Of a stretch of DNA of 64,000 nucleotides, positions 22,600-34,888 are shown in pieces (positions within the stretch are counted from its first letter, which is position 1; each line of letters starts with the position of its first letter). Source of the stretch: Alviniconcha marisindica (Eukaryota > Mollusca > Gastropoda > Provannidae); NCBI GenBank assembly GCA_018857735.1, contig JABMCL010003159.1:62001-126000 (forward strand), read 5' to 3'. The notes below the pieces were generated by a model. It saw only the letters and a list, made by a program, of their open reading frames with translations. It was not told the DNA's origin and searched no databases. The position numbers were made by a program, and so were the translations under genes.

Positions 22600-24830
22600 C
22601 ACTACAAACAATGTTTTATAAACGGGTTACAGGGGAACTTTGAAACAATGGGAAAAAATCGGTCATTCAGTGCTCTAAACGGAAGGCCACTCCATGACCA
22701 GGTGCAAGTGTGGGCAGAGCAACTCTCATCACCACCTGCTGAGCTGACACCCAGGCTGTGTCTGGCCAAGCATACGATTCCGAGTCTGCTTTCTGTCGCA
22801 TATAGTGCAACTGGATCATTGACAGATCCCTGTCCACAGCAAGAAACTTGCCATAAAAGCACTTCTTTTTCGGATGAAGAAAACTTTGGATGTTTGTCTC
22901 TTCCTATTGGTTCTGTTGCCACAGCTTTCATATATTGCTCAAGTGATCGAGCAAGCCCCAACAAAAAATGTGCATTACAATGCAAAAACTCAATGTTTTG
23001 TGGTGTTCTGAGTGTTGCTTTATTCAGATCATTCAGCTGGTCATTGAAAGATTTGTTGATGGCTGCTCTGTCTGATATTGTTGCTGACAACTTTCCTAGC
23101 AGTTTCTTGACCATGTCGTCTGCTGCAAAACCCATCTGATCGTTGGCATCAGTGAGTTCATGCAGCAGATTAGTGGTCACATCCAGCAGTGTTGCTGTAT
23201 CTTCTGTGGTGCTTAGAGAATAACCACACACTACCAACTGTCCAGTGCTGGTAGACATCTGCTGGCCGATGACCTTTTTCCCACACTTAGTGGGTCCATC
23301 AGTGTACAGGTCATAGTGGTCAGCATTAGCAGAGTCTCAGAAACCTGAATCTTTGGCAAGATGTGGCCTTTATCTGCATAGCACAAAACAGTTCTCAGTA
23401 AAGGCAGTTGGTCAGCAAGAATTTCTTTTTCAGAAGATGCTTACTGACACATGCAATGACTTCTGAACACCTGGAGGCAGATACTTCATGTTCTCCAATA
23501 AGCTCAATAATGCACTTCACAGTTTCTCTGGAGAACTGGCCGGTCTTGGGGTCTTTAAGCTGAAGAGCTTAAATAGCCTGCAGGTTTCCAAGTTCAAAAA
23601 TCAGCCTGGTGTTGTCTTGCTTCAGTGCCCTGTTTTCATTCAGGCGACACTGCAAAGCTGCTTTCTACCATGTTGCTCTTTGATCTACATGCTTCTTTTC
23701 TTCTTTGACAGTTTTAAGGTTGCTTGCTTTCTTTTTCAGTTCATTTTGTATCCTGACCAAATTCTCTGCAGTGTCCATGTACAGATCTTGAGCTTCCTGT
23801 CAATTCTGAGATCTCTTCAGGCATCGTTTTGCATTCTCTGGTTTCAAGCTGACCATTTCTCTAGTTATCATCCTTAATTCTTGCTGAAGTGTTTCACAGC
23901 CTTTGGTTAGAATGGTGTATTTCTTCATCACAGCATCAAGTTGGTGAGCTAGAGATTGTACATCTGGGGGAACAAACATAGAGTTCATGAAACTATTGAA
24001 AGTCTCTAAGAATGAAGGGTCTTTGTTGCTATTTTTCTGTAGCTTTGTCATTCTTGTTGTCAAATCATTTACCCTGTGGAGCAGTTCTGTGGGAACAAAC
24101 ATGGAGTTCATGAAACTATTGAAAGTCTCAAGGATGAAGGGTCTTTGTTGCTATTTTACTGTAGCTTTGTCATCCTTGTTGTCAAATCATTTACCCTGTG
24201 GAGCAGTTCTGGGGGAACAAACATGGAGTTCATGAAACTATTGAAAGGATGAAGGGTCTTTGTTGCTATTTTACTGTAGCTAAGTCATCCTTGTTGTCAA
24301 ATCATTTACCTGTGACCTGAGTTTTGTTGAAGTGCCTTGGGGTAGTGGTGCAGCCATTTGAGTCATTTTTGTGAACCAGCTCAGCAGTGTGTCAATGGAC
24401 AGTTCATTTTTCTGCTGGTAACAACCAAGTTCAATCAGCATCCCACTGGTTGACGTGGAGTCAACAATGTCAAAGGAACAATTCAGCTAAGAAGATCGAG
24501 TGAATCCGGCCTTGGTCAGATAATTTCCAATATTATCCACATCAACCACTTTGTGGAGAAAGGAACTGAGGCAGCTAGCATCATCAGCATCAAATTTCTT
24601 CACTTCTTTCACACATTTCTCAATGAAGCATCTCAATCTGTTTTGCTGAAACTCACCAACAATTTCTGTCAGAAAACCTTCTGTCTCTTTCCAGAATTTT
24701 TCACCACCTTCCTTAAGCAGAAATATCTGCAGGAGCAGCTTGTTAGTTGCAGGCAGTTTCCCAGTGTGCTTCCGGTTCCCACGTCCAGTTGCAAGGAAGG
24801 CTTTTCTTAGGTCAAGAAATGTTGAATCAG
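22600..24830 (-). pseudogene. Decayed transposase-like or uncharacterised gene, coiled-coil plus DDE-like domain
   Basis: Reading from 24830 down, the first exon follows an acceptor-like ttatctccag and encodes a helical region (LDLRKAFLATGRGN.., CVKEVKKFDADDASCLSSF). Coiled-coil sequence follows (HQLDAVMKKYTILTKGCETL), then IIELIGEHEVSASRCSEVIA, and after a frameshift DLYTDGPTKCGKKVIGQQ, SDRAAINKSFNDQLN and EFLHCNAHFLLGLARSL. The spaced TDG, SDR and CNAH motifs resemble an RNase H-like transposase core found in uncharacterised proteins of molluscs and other marine invertebrates; that assignment is inference. At least three frame changes and several stops break it, and an intron-like segment is triplicated (23961-24316). 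It lies head-to-tail below a LINE ORF1 fragment and may be part of a composite insertion. Confidence 0.6.
23961..24316 (-). repeat. Three tandem ~115-bp units, each looking like a small intron
   Basis: On the - strand each unit starts at a donor-like CAG|GTAAAT(GATTTGACAACAAG) and ends at an acceptor-like 'catgtttgttcccccag'. Units are separated by a 13-base segment, aactgctccacag. The three units differ by small deletions. One frame can be read through the oldest unit, which makes the region look coding. Confidence 0.7.
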
Positions 24831-24888
24831 CTGGAGATAAAAATATACACACATAAATGTAACTGATAATGATATACACCTGAAATTT

Positions 24889-26391
24889 TTAAAAAGCCTT
24901 GTCTTGGTTCACATGCACAAACACCCAGTTATTAATGCTCTCACAGTCACACAAGCGCACAGCTGGAAGAAAAAAGGAGTAATAAGTTGTACAACATCTG
25001 TTAGTTTTCACTACTTTATAAGCTTTTGCGTTGGAATGTGAGTGGGTTTTATTGGACCAATGGTATGCTGTGAAGACTGACACCCATTCGTTCTCAGGCT
25101 CTTCAGTTTGGATGGCGATTGTCACCTTTTTTACTAAGTTTACCTGTACCTCTACAGTTGTAGTCAGTGCTGCCCGGGGGCTTTCTGTCTGTGTTGCCAC
25201 TGTGGCAGTAAGGCGTTGCTTAACATTCTGTACTACTTTTTCTTTGACTCTCTCAATCGGCTTCTGCTCCAGCCTATTGAGGCAGAGCGTCTCTAGGTTG
25301 GTTTGAATTTGGGTTTTCTGTGCTTTAATTTTGAGGGCCCTGGCGGCCAGTGTGGTGCCTTTCTTTTGTATAGCTGGCATACAGGTTTGAACTTTGTTTC
25401 CGGCAGCATTCACGTAGCTACATTTGGGTGGTTCAAAGGTTCTTGGGACAGCAGGCTCCTCACACCAGAAGGGGTCGTGCGGCGCAGTCTCTGCTATCGG
25501 TTGTGGTGGCTTTTTCCTATCTTCTATTTCTACGTGTGCTCGTTTTAATGCTTCCGAGTATTGGATAAAGGTCCCAGGCCGGATTCTGTTTGCGATAAGG
25601 CGCAAACGTTGCTGTGAGCAGCCTTGGTAGGCTGCCGAGTGAGGGCCTCCGCAGTTGAGGCAGCAAAGTTTGTTGGGACACATGTCTGGCATGAGGCCCC
25701 GGCTGCCGCAGCATCGGTACACCGGCACTTTGCTCCTGCATTGTGCCTTAAGGTGGCCCAGCTTGTTGCACGTTCTTTTTTTTTTTGGGGGGGGGGTTTT
25801 TATTGCCTGGGACTGGTCCCCCGATCCGGGTTTAGTCCCCCTTTAATACATTTGGGAAGGGCACCAGGAATAAAGTTATACCGGGGTTGTGTCCTGGTTG
25901 ATGGCCCCCCTTTTCAGTTGTATGGTCTACCGGAAATTTAAAAAGCAAGGTTTACGGTTGATGACCCCCTCAGTTGTTGGCTGTGGAATGGAGCAAGCCA
26001 CGTTGACTCCACCAAGCACTTTAGTTTTGAGGAGGGCCTCTTGCTGTTGTCTCAATCGGCAGCCAATGAGAAACTTGTCCGATGGTAATGGTCGTTGCAA
26101 CAGGATGGGCCCTACTGTTCGTTGGAACAGACTCACTGTCCTTGGCCCATTGTCAATGAAGCTAGCAACCCGTGTTCCCTGTGTTTCTAGCACTACGGGA
26201 TGCTGCAGAAATGTTGGTGGTGGTTGGTTGCCCAGCTGGCGAAAAGGTCAACCGGCAGGGCCAGGTTTTTGTTTTTCGTTTGATTTATTGTTGGCTGTTT
26301 CTGCTTCACGGGCCAGTGATCTTTCCGTTTCTTTTGTTGACTTTTCTGTTTGTTTTCTTGAGCTAAGTTTGGCTTTAGCCCGACGGGCCAT
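24889..26391 (-). pseudogene. Non-LTR retrotransposon ORF1 (gag-like) fragment with zinc knuckles
   Basis: Translation on the - strand starts at MARRAKAKLSSRKQ (26391) with a Lys/Glu-rich N-terminus. It continues with a region typical of Jockey/CR1-type ORF1 (GTRVASFIDNGPRTVSL.., VLGGVNVACSIP.. TTEGVIN), then three cysteine knuckles (CNKLGHLKAQC; RCCGSRGLMPDMC; CLNCGGPHSAAYQGC) and a basic coiled region. ORF1 proteins bind the element's RNA. It is broken by a stop near 26250, frame changes, and a T/G homopolymer block at about 25777-25800. No reverse-transcriptase ORF follows it, so the element is incomplete. Confidence 0.75.
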
Positions 26392-28096
26392 TTTGTTCAG
26401 TCTCCATCAGCGCTGTTGGAAGTCGCTGCCATCGGAGATTTCACTCTTGACATTTATGTCTTCATCCTCAGTGCTATTTCTAATTCTTTTGATGTTTTTG
26501 AAAAATCCATAGTAATGTTGGTCCAGTTTCCCAGAAAAATATTGTCATTCACTGGCAGGACGCCAGAGACGTTACGAGGATCTCCGTCGGACCACATGGT
26601 ACCAACTCTTGTCCTTACCCCTACTTTTGGGCTACACCTACTTTCCTACAACCTAATTTTAAAGTTTTTATTTTAGTCCCTACCACTTAGTTTTAGTCTT
26701 TACTCACTCCCTACTTCATTATTTTAGAATTTTGAACGGCAGGCCGAAAACGGTCTATACCCAGACTTCTTAAATCCCTAGTCTAGAATTTGGAACGGGT
26801 ACTAGTAAAGTCTACATTGCTACTCTGCCACCTGTCAGTTTGGAATTGTCGCTTTCGTTTGGAGCCAAAGAGCTACTCTACTACCAGGGCTGTACTCACT
26901 AAGCCGCCACTGCTCTCGTGGGCCGGTACTGTCAACTGTTGCCGTGGCTCTCGCGCCGCTCGTTCCGCTCACTGGAGCTGGTGACTGGCCAGATCTCACT
27001 GCAGTGTGCTGATCGTGCAGCTTGTTGAGGATGTGTGTGGGAAGTGATGTTGTTCAGTTCAGAGATTAAATTAATGCTTGTTGTTCAGGCATTAGTCATT
27101 TTCTGTCCAAATAAACTGTGCAGTAAACTTACAAAGCTTGTGTGTGTGTGTTGCTTTTTGTATTCTTTTCTTTCTATTGTGGTGAACCGAAATCAGTTAA
27201 AGGAACTAATCATCCCATAATCTTAAAACATGTTTTGTGCAGCTGACAAACAAAAATACAAACATAAACCTAAAGATTGGTTTAAAATGCTCAAGCAGCA
27301 GTTATTAAATTCGGTACTCTGAGTTTACATTGACCATCAAATTATTTACTCAGTGCACCCTAAGGCCTCTGAAACATGATTCAAAGCCAGACATTAACTT
27401 GTTCAAGAGACAATGGTATCCGACAGGCAAACTCTGTCACTTGGTATAATTTACACATCCGATCCCACTGATCGTCACCCCTGACACGAGTATGCACCTG
27501 TTTATAATATATGTGATTTTATATTTGTATTATAGATTTGTGTGCAGCATAACTTGTCTATGTTGTTGTAAACGCAAATATTTTGGCGTTCCTTTACATG
27601 TTCTTGGCCTTATATTAAAGTTGAATTGCCCTGTGAGGAATGACGTTTTTTGACGACTTGAAACCTTTCAGTTTTATTTTCATCAGATTTGATTATATCA
27701 GATATATGATATATATTTTTGTGGTACTGGAGTAATTGTTTTCCAAATGATACTTAATAATAATTATAAAAAAACAACTTTATAAAACATGTTTCACCAT
27801 ATTCATAGCACCAAAGAAGCACAGGCACACAATCTTCAAGTAGTTTTCCGAAAGTAACCTTCAAAAAACAAAAACAAACCTATTACATTACAAGCGCAAA
27901 ACAAAATGCGCAGACGCGGATTCCTACTCTACCGTCACTTGACAAAACTGTTCAAAACTAATAAAACGGCAATGCCGATAGTGGAAATTATCATTGGTTC
28001 TCATATAATTTTCTTCCTGTTCTGAGCGAGATCCTCACTTGGTAATGTTTTCATGACCTGGGGGTTACTTCCCGTGACCTTGGTGCACATGTCAAC
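26392..28096. other. Possible LINE 5' region and AT-rich DNA upstream of NDUFAF6
   Basis: 26392-26560 may be the 5' leader of the ORF1 fragment. The rest is AT-rich, with short T/A runs and no exon recognised. The NDUFAF6 5' UTR and promoter should lie just before 28097, but no clear element was found. Confidence 0.4.
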
Positions 28097-28266
28097 ATGA
28101 GGCGACTTTCGAGTTGCTACAAACCGCTTCATGCGTGGTTTGGGGGACCTGGCGAACTGCTGAGCCACATGAGGTGTTGTGTTCCACTGCACGAGAACAG
28201 ATGTAGCAAATCTTCAACTTCCCAAAAAATGAGCAACCCAGAATACTGCAGGGATTTAGTGAAGTA

Positions 28267-28341
<75 letters not shown>

Positions 28342-31300
28342 CGCTCGCAAAAAGAAAAAACAACCATACATTCCCAGAAAATACATGTCAGTTGTTAATG
28401 TTACTGTGGAATATATAAATCGTTCTGTACACACAGATTCATGAGCAAAAGACAAATGTTGCATAATTTATTAATGAACAGGGGTGCCTTTTTATAAATT
28501 ACTACTAAGCACTAGATTAGTCTACACACTACTGTTGTATGAACATAGAATTGCACAAAAAAGTCAGGGTTTTTCATTTTTAAAGTAAATGAGTTAATTG
28601 TTAAATGACTGAACAAAGATAAGTGGGGGGGGGGGGGGGGGGGGGGGAGGGGGGTCCAAAAGTGTACTGTCATTAGTGTGAAATTAAAACTTTAAACAAG
28701 GATTCAGTTTTTTAAATGCTGCACAACATTATGTGAATCAACTAAGTGACCATACAGAATTAGCAACATACCCATTTTTCCTGCATATAAATTATAATTT
28801 TTGTATGTCAAACTTGCCAAAGGCACCCTACTTCTAACCTTTTTCCTTTTTTTAACTCAGTTTTTGACTTTTACTATCAGTTTGTAATGGTAGGCTATCT
28901 TCACTTTCATTGCTTTGTGCAGAAACCATGACTATGAGAACTACCTGTGCTGCCTGCTGCTTCCCAAACAACTGCAACGAGCTGCCTTTGCCTTCAGAGC
29001 CTTCAACGTGGAAGTTGCTCAGGTTTGCAAAGATGCCTGGTCAACAACACTAGGCTAGCCTTTTGTTCACACTGTATCTTCAGTAACACAGCCAGTATTT
29101 CAGCAGTAACTGAGTGAAGCAGTTACAAATTATACAAAGTGATACTGATAGAGCTTTCAACCTGATAAACCTGTTTGTCACTCTATCTCTATGCCTATGG
29201 AAGAAGAATGTGCTTACTCAGTTATTGATAATGATGATTATGATATAACACGGACCGTTTATTAGCTGAAGTGTTTTGGGTTTGGGATTCTGCTCAGATG
29301 TTTTCTGGTTTCTAAGGACAATTACCATGTTTCTTGTGTATGAAAAAAATATCATACAACTATTACTAGTTAGTATTATAGTATAATTATATAATAGTAA
29401 GACTGTACCAGTACTTACCCACTTGAAAGTCTGAAGTTAAAAGGATTATTGAGAGTTTAAAAAAAAAAAAATCTAATTAAAGCACTTAAGCAGATAGAGC
29501 ATTTATTCTGCTGCTTCTTTTGTGATTGTTTATTTTACTTAGTTGCTTTTTCAATAACACCAAGTTGAATGCTTTGTTAAAGTTATGAATTCAAATTTTC
29601 TTCATAATTTCATGAACAGCTGGCCATGTTGACTGGTGCTGTGCAACAACAAAAAAGAAAAATTACCAGTTGGAATTTTGTAATGTAATGAAATCGGACA
29701 AAAGTTTATCTGATATGGTTCATTTTCTGTTTCCTTTTTTCAAGTAACAATATGATAGATCCAACTGCCTGTTAGGTAATATTATAATATTTATGTCTGT
29801 ACTAGAAACTGATTTTGGATCTTTTTATGCACTAATGCAGGTACGAGATGTTGTGTCAGAGAAAGCTACTGGTGCCATGAGGTTGCAGTTCTGGAAAGAT
29901 GCTGTGGAGACATTGACTGAGGTATGTTCATCATAAACAGATGTGTAGGACTCAGACAAGAAAATCCAGGTGACTGGTGAGCCAACCAAAACAAAATAAT
30001 GAGGATGATGTAAACATTAGTACAACCTTCTCAACCAGCCAGTGAAGCAAATTGGAGCAAACTAACATGGTCATTTGATTTGTATGATCTGTTCCAGTCT
30101 CCACCTGCTCTAATCTTTGTGCTGCAGCTTTCATTATGTCTTTCATTCACAGTGACAGTAAAGGCAAAAGATGCTTTTCTTTGCTTTAAACAATGTGATT
30201 TTTGTTCACCATATTGTCATTGAGTATGTATCTCTTTTTCACCTGATTAAGTATCATTTTTCTTCATCTCACCGAGTATGTGTTTTTCACCATCATGAGT
30301 ATATGATTCTTCTTCACCATATTAAGTGCAATTCTCCTTCAAAACAATGAGGGTGTGTTCGAACTATTATTTAGCAAGGAAGACAGTTCTTTCTGCCCTG
30401 ATCTTTGTGTAGGTGTCATAGTAATATTTTATGATAGTAAAATCTGTATACTTGTATGTCTTGTATATTTGACCATATGTCTTCTTGGCCATACTGGGGT
30501 GACTCTTCTTCACCCCAGTTCACCCAGAGCATTACTCTGACTGCTTCACCAGACTGAGTACAGTTCATTTTCACCATGTTGAGTGTAAACTATGGTTTCT
30601 TTTACCATGCAGGGAGTTCCTCCTCAGACCCCAGTTGCAGTGGAACTTGCTGGGGTGAGTAATGTTAACAATAATAATAGTAACAGATATTAGATAACTT
30701 GTACAGCACTTTGTCTGCCAGTGTTCTTTTTCTAGCATGTTTCTTTGGGTAAATTTTCAATGTTTTACAAGAAATACCTAAAACACGCTGATCTGTTCTT
30801 GTTTTTAGATAATTCTGTAGGTTATGTCCTAATACATTTTCGCATATATATATATATATAATATTGAAATGCATGATTTTAATATTGGCTTGTTTATAAA
30901 ATAAAAATATCCTTGATAAATTGTATGGGAAAATTTGGAAGTTTAAATTGTATGAGTAAATTTGGAAGTTTTTGGACTTGGAATCAGTCTAAACATTGTT
31001 TTGTGAATTAAAGTAGCGCAACTTTGTTCAGATCAAAAGCTGAAGCTGTGCATATGTATGTGCTAGCCATTACCTTGAAATTGTTATTGTAAAATGTATT
31101 GCAGGCTGGTTGTAAAATCAACGCTTGCAATGTGAGGTGTTTATATTATATATATGATCTCCCAAGGCTTTATAAGTGAATATAAAGTCTTGCATGGAAA
31201 TGGGCAGTGTGCTTTTCTCTTTAAATGTTTTGCTAGTTGAAGTTTTTATATTGGAATTGGTGACATGGCTCTTTAAAAATTATTATCTTCTTTCTTCTAG

Positions 31301-34300
31301 TTGCAACTTTCTGGCCTGATATCACTGAAATGTCTTGTCAGTATGGAAATGTCTTCGGTTTCAGGCTGCCAGATTTTTCAAGTTGCCCAAGCGACGATTC
31401 AAGAACATTGTTGAAGCAAGGGTGAGTGCTTGTTGCTCTCATTAGATTCAGATGTGACTGTGGTGCTACACATGTATTTAACTATACACTGGGGACTGTT
31501 CAGAATTCAGTTCATATTTGGATAGCATTCACATTAACTTTATTTATGTCAAAAGGAAAATTTGAGATGTGTTTTCACAAAGTTCTAAAAATGTGGACCT
31601 GTCTTTTTTGTTGCCATTTCGTGTAACAAATTACATTTTTGTCTGGCTTGTCCTCAATTTCTTTGGACAGGTTGCACATCTGCCTTGTCTTGTTTCATCA
31701 TACATGTTTCATGTTCGTTTTGTATTGAATTTCCTCAGTTTCATGGAACAAGACTACCTGTGTTTTGTTCTGTGCTTTATGGGATGGATTGCATGTCCCT
31801 GACCTGTGTGTAGCTGGCAGCTCTATCCAAAGCAGCTGACAACATGGTGTGATGGTTTGTTCAGGCAGAACAGCTGGAGAAGGATGGGTTTCAGTCAGTG
31901 GAGGACCTGGAACAGTATGCAGAGAACACTGCCTCCTCCCTGTACTACCTCCTGCTGGAATGCCTGGGTGAGAGCTGTTCACCATAAACAAACACTGGGC
32001 GCTGAGATGAATGTATGTAAATATAAGGGGCAGTTGATAGCTATGTTGATGATAATAATAGATTATTTATGGCACCCCATCTTGTAAGAGCCCAGGGCAC
32101 TTAAATTTTTCATTTTCAAAGACCTACAGATGCATACATTCATCATATTCACAAACACAGACACATAAGCACATGCATGCAAACATCTTTATGCATATAT
32201 GTGCATACCCCTTTCCCCACCCCCACACACTACAAATACATGCATTACTGTTTCATAGATGATGGGAAAAAAAATTGTATCAGTAAATATACATGAAATC
32301 ATATTCATGCAAACCTGTGCTTTGTATTTTGCTTGCATCTAGATGTTCCAGTCATAGAACACGTGTGTAACATCCTGATTCATTCTCTTCTCATGGTCTG
32401 GGTTTGACCGATATGTTCCTGTGCACAGAACACCAGTTTGCTAAATCAATGTCTGTGCACTAAAGAATCAGGTGGATGTCTGTCAGTAGCTATTCGTAAA
32501 TAGCTGCCCTCGTTGAAGATCAGTTAATTAGTAGATGCTTTGATCCCAGTCAACCACATCGCTCGAAGCATCAACTAACTGATCATCAGCAAGGGCAGCT
32601 ACTTATAAAATCAGTAACTGTTATATGTAATATACAGCTAATGGATAAAATGTATTATTCAGCTCTGATTTTGTTCTTTGGTCCTTGTTGGTGGAACAGG
32701 CATCAAGAACATCCATGCTGATCACGCAGCCAGTCACATTGGCAAAGCTCTGGGGCTAACAACTGTGCTGCGAGCCATGCCCTACCACGCCCAGCGACGA
32801 CGGGTCTACCTCCCTTTGGACATAATAGTAAAAGTATGCTTCCTGTGGTTTTGAACACACAAAAAAAAAAAAAAGCAGGGGGATGGATGTACTTATGGTG
32901 ATCCTGACAATTGAGTGTTTTCCCTTCTGAGGATGTGTGGCCTAGGTTTGCAGTCGGGAACCCTGGTTGAGGATCAGTGTTACAAAAGCTTGTAGTCCTG
33001 CCATGTTTCTCTGTTCCATGCATCTTTATCTTTTCCAAGTCTCCTGGGTGTTTGCTGCCCATTTTAAGCTGTGTATATTTAGCTTTGTATAGTCAGAATG
33101 CCTGTGTGTGTGTGTGTGCTTAGAATAGTCTCTAGGGACAAGATTTTGCACTTTAAAACTACTTTATTTATTTATTTAAAAGCTTGGATTATGGGCCCTA
33201 AGCTTACAGTCAGCCCTGGAAGGGGATCAGTGCTGCAAAAACTTCAATTATGGGCTCTTGGGGGTGAGGTGGTGGAGAATGGGGGGAGGACAAAAGGGTT
33301 TTCTGGGAACAATGGGGACAAGGACAGGAGTGAGAGGTTCACAGAATACTGGGCTTTGGGGAGGAGGTGTGGCTCTTGGGAAAGGCAGGGCAGAGGGCTG
33401 GAGTTACAGGCCCTTGTGGCAGAACTATCACTAAATTACAAAGGGTTCTTCAACTTGTAGCATGCAGCTAATTAAGACAGGGGTGTGTTGTCAGTATTTG
33501 TCTATATCCACTTGATATACTTACTGCAGGTGAGTGTACTGTAGGAGGATGTTCTGTAGATGTGTGTATTGCGAGGCAGCATGCTTTAAATGGGTGTAAA
33601 TGGCCGTTTCAGCACAAGGTGTCCCAGGAGGACGTGATACGTGGCCGCAGTGAGCAGAACGTGCTGGACGCTATGCATGACCTGGCCTCAGGGGCTCATC
33701 GGCATCTCCAAATTGTAAGTTGTCAGTGCTCAACTCCGGGCCACCTGCAGTCTTTGCAGTGAAAACAACCACCCCTTTTCCATGAAAACACTCAACGTTC
33801 GTACACATGCACATGCATGCACGTACGCACATGCACATGCACACACTGAGAGACATACACACACTAAAGTTCAGCAGTAAATGGCAAAACCACCTACAAA
33901 GATCCAGTGGCATCTTCACAATGCAACATACATGGGTCTAAATAATTATCTTCTGTGTTAGTTTATTATCATTTCTTTGGTTTCACTCTTCTGAAAGGTT
34001 TTGAAGGGATGTACTGGCACTAACAAGTTTAATACAAAATGTCAGGAACTTCAAAAATGTCAATAAACAATTATTGGATGTAAACAGACAAATCAAAAGG
34101 TTCCTACATCAAAGTGGGCTTTGTTTATGTAAATGAAAACTGTCCTCCTCCAACTTGATTTATATTCATGACTGTTTCTCAGTTCCCTAGCTTTTATTTT
34201 GTGTCACTCACACTGTATTGCGATCTTTGCTGTTTCCTAGAGGAGACAGTCACTTGGTGTTGCTTGTATGATTTTGGTTTCTTTCGTCTGCAGGCACGGT

Positions 34301-34853
34301 CGTTCCACAATGATGTGCCAAAGGAGGCAATTGTGGTATTTCTGAACACAGTAAGTTACATCAGGCTGTCCTGTCTGAATCAGTTCCAAGGAAAGAGGCT
34401 TGTGTTGGGTGCTGTGTCGTTCATGCCTTAGTGATAACAATAAACAAGTAACCCCAGTCTCAGACAGCAGACAACCAGCACACATCAGAGTACAAGTTGT
34501 GACAGAAATTCACAAGTCCGTTAACTAAAAACTGCCCTAGAAAATCAAACTCAAATACAGTTGTAATTTTTTCTCTTCATAAAAGTGACCCCTGCGTGAT
34601 TGACTGAATTCCATCTGTTGATGAAAAAATCTGGTGTCTGAAGTAGTTCATGTTAGAGAACCAGGTAGTGCCTAACAGTTATACATGATGCAATGTCTTA
34701 CAGGCTCTCTGTTATTCATTTCAGCTGCCATGTGACCAGTACCTGCAGAAGCTGCAAGCTGCCAACTTCAACGTCTTTGATCCTAAGCTGCAAGTGCGAA
34801 ACTCCTCTCTGCCACTGCAGCTGTGGTTACAGAAACGTAGAAAGAAATATTAG
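28097..34853 (+). CDS. NDUFAF6: NADH dehydrogenase (complex I) assembly factor 6
   Basis: Ten exons: 28097-28263, 28923-29022, 29841-29921, 30613-30654, 31365-31421, 31865-31967, 32700-32833, 33613-33714, 34294-34350, 34725-34853. They join in phase to 323 residues (human ~333). The protein belongs to the squalene/phytoene synthase-like family; it acts in the mitochondrion at an early step of complex I (ND1 module) assembly rather than in isoprenoid synthesis. The Arg-rich N-terminus ([14 protein letters not shown]..) suits a mitochondrial targeting peptide. Conserved stretches are [85 protein letters not shown] (~184-203), [23 protein letters not shown] and [12 protein letters not shown]. 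Classic DxxxD prenyl-diphosphate motifs are not evident, as in the family. All introns are GT-AG; the exon 1 donor abuts a (TC)n tract. The gene looks intact. Confidence 0.96.
28268..28350. repeat. (TC)n microsatellite against the NDUFAF6 exon 1 donor
   Basis: About 36 TC repeats begin within eight bases of the splice donor (gaa|gtacatctctctc). Confidence 0.95.
28621..28655. repeat. Poly(G) tract in NDUFAF6 intron 1
   Basis: A pure G run of about 22 followed by a second shorter one. Confidence 0.9.
30205..30612 (+). repeat. Degenerate repeat resembling the NDUFAF6 exon 4 acceptor
   Basis: Phrases such as 'ttcttcaccatattaagtg', 'ttttcaccatgttgagtgt' and 'tttttcaccatcatgagta' recur every 25-40 bases. 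They lead to the true acceptor 'tttcttttaccatgcag|ggagt'. The match to the junction is short, so the relation is weaker than for the other junction arrays. Confidence 0.5.
32490..32610. repeat. ~120-bp hairpin-forming inverted repeat in NDUFAF6 intron 6
   Basis: The arm 'atagctgccctcgttgaaga' plus tcagttaattagtagatgct is mirrored by agcatcaactaactgatc plus 'atcagcaagggcagctact'. The loop is about 25 bases. It is most simply a small MITE; an expressed hairpin RNA cannot be excluded. Confidence 0.65.
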
Positions 34854-34882
34854 AAACAGTACATGTGTGTGATTGTAAGCGC

Positions 34883-34888
34883 TAATAA
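34883..34888 (+). terminator. NDUFAF6 polyadenylation signal
   Basis: AATAAA occurs 30 bases after the stop codon, in the context gcgctaataaatgag, followed by T/G-rich sequence. Confidence 0.7.

Noticed and set aside
28129..28464. Arg-Glu and Ser-Leu repeat proteins here and near 48.3, 54.4 and 54.7 kb
   Set aside because: Translations of (TC)n/(GA)n microsatellites.
33098..33460. 120-codon frame in NDUFAF6 intron 7
   Set aside because: Gly-rich low-complexity sequence containing a diverged duplicate of nearby intron sequence; no homology.
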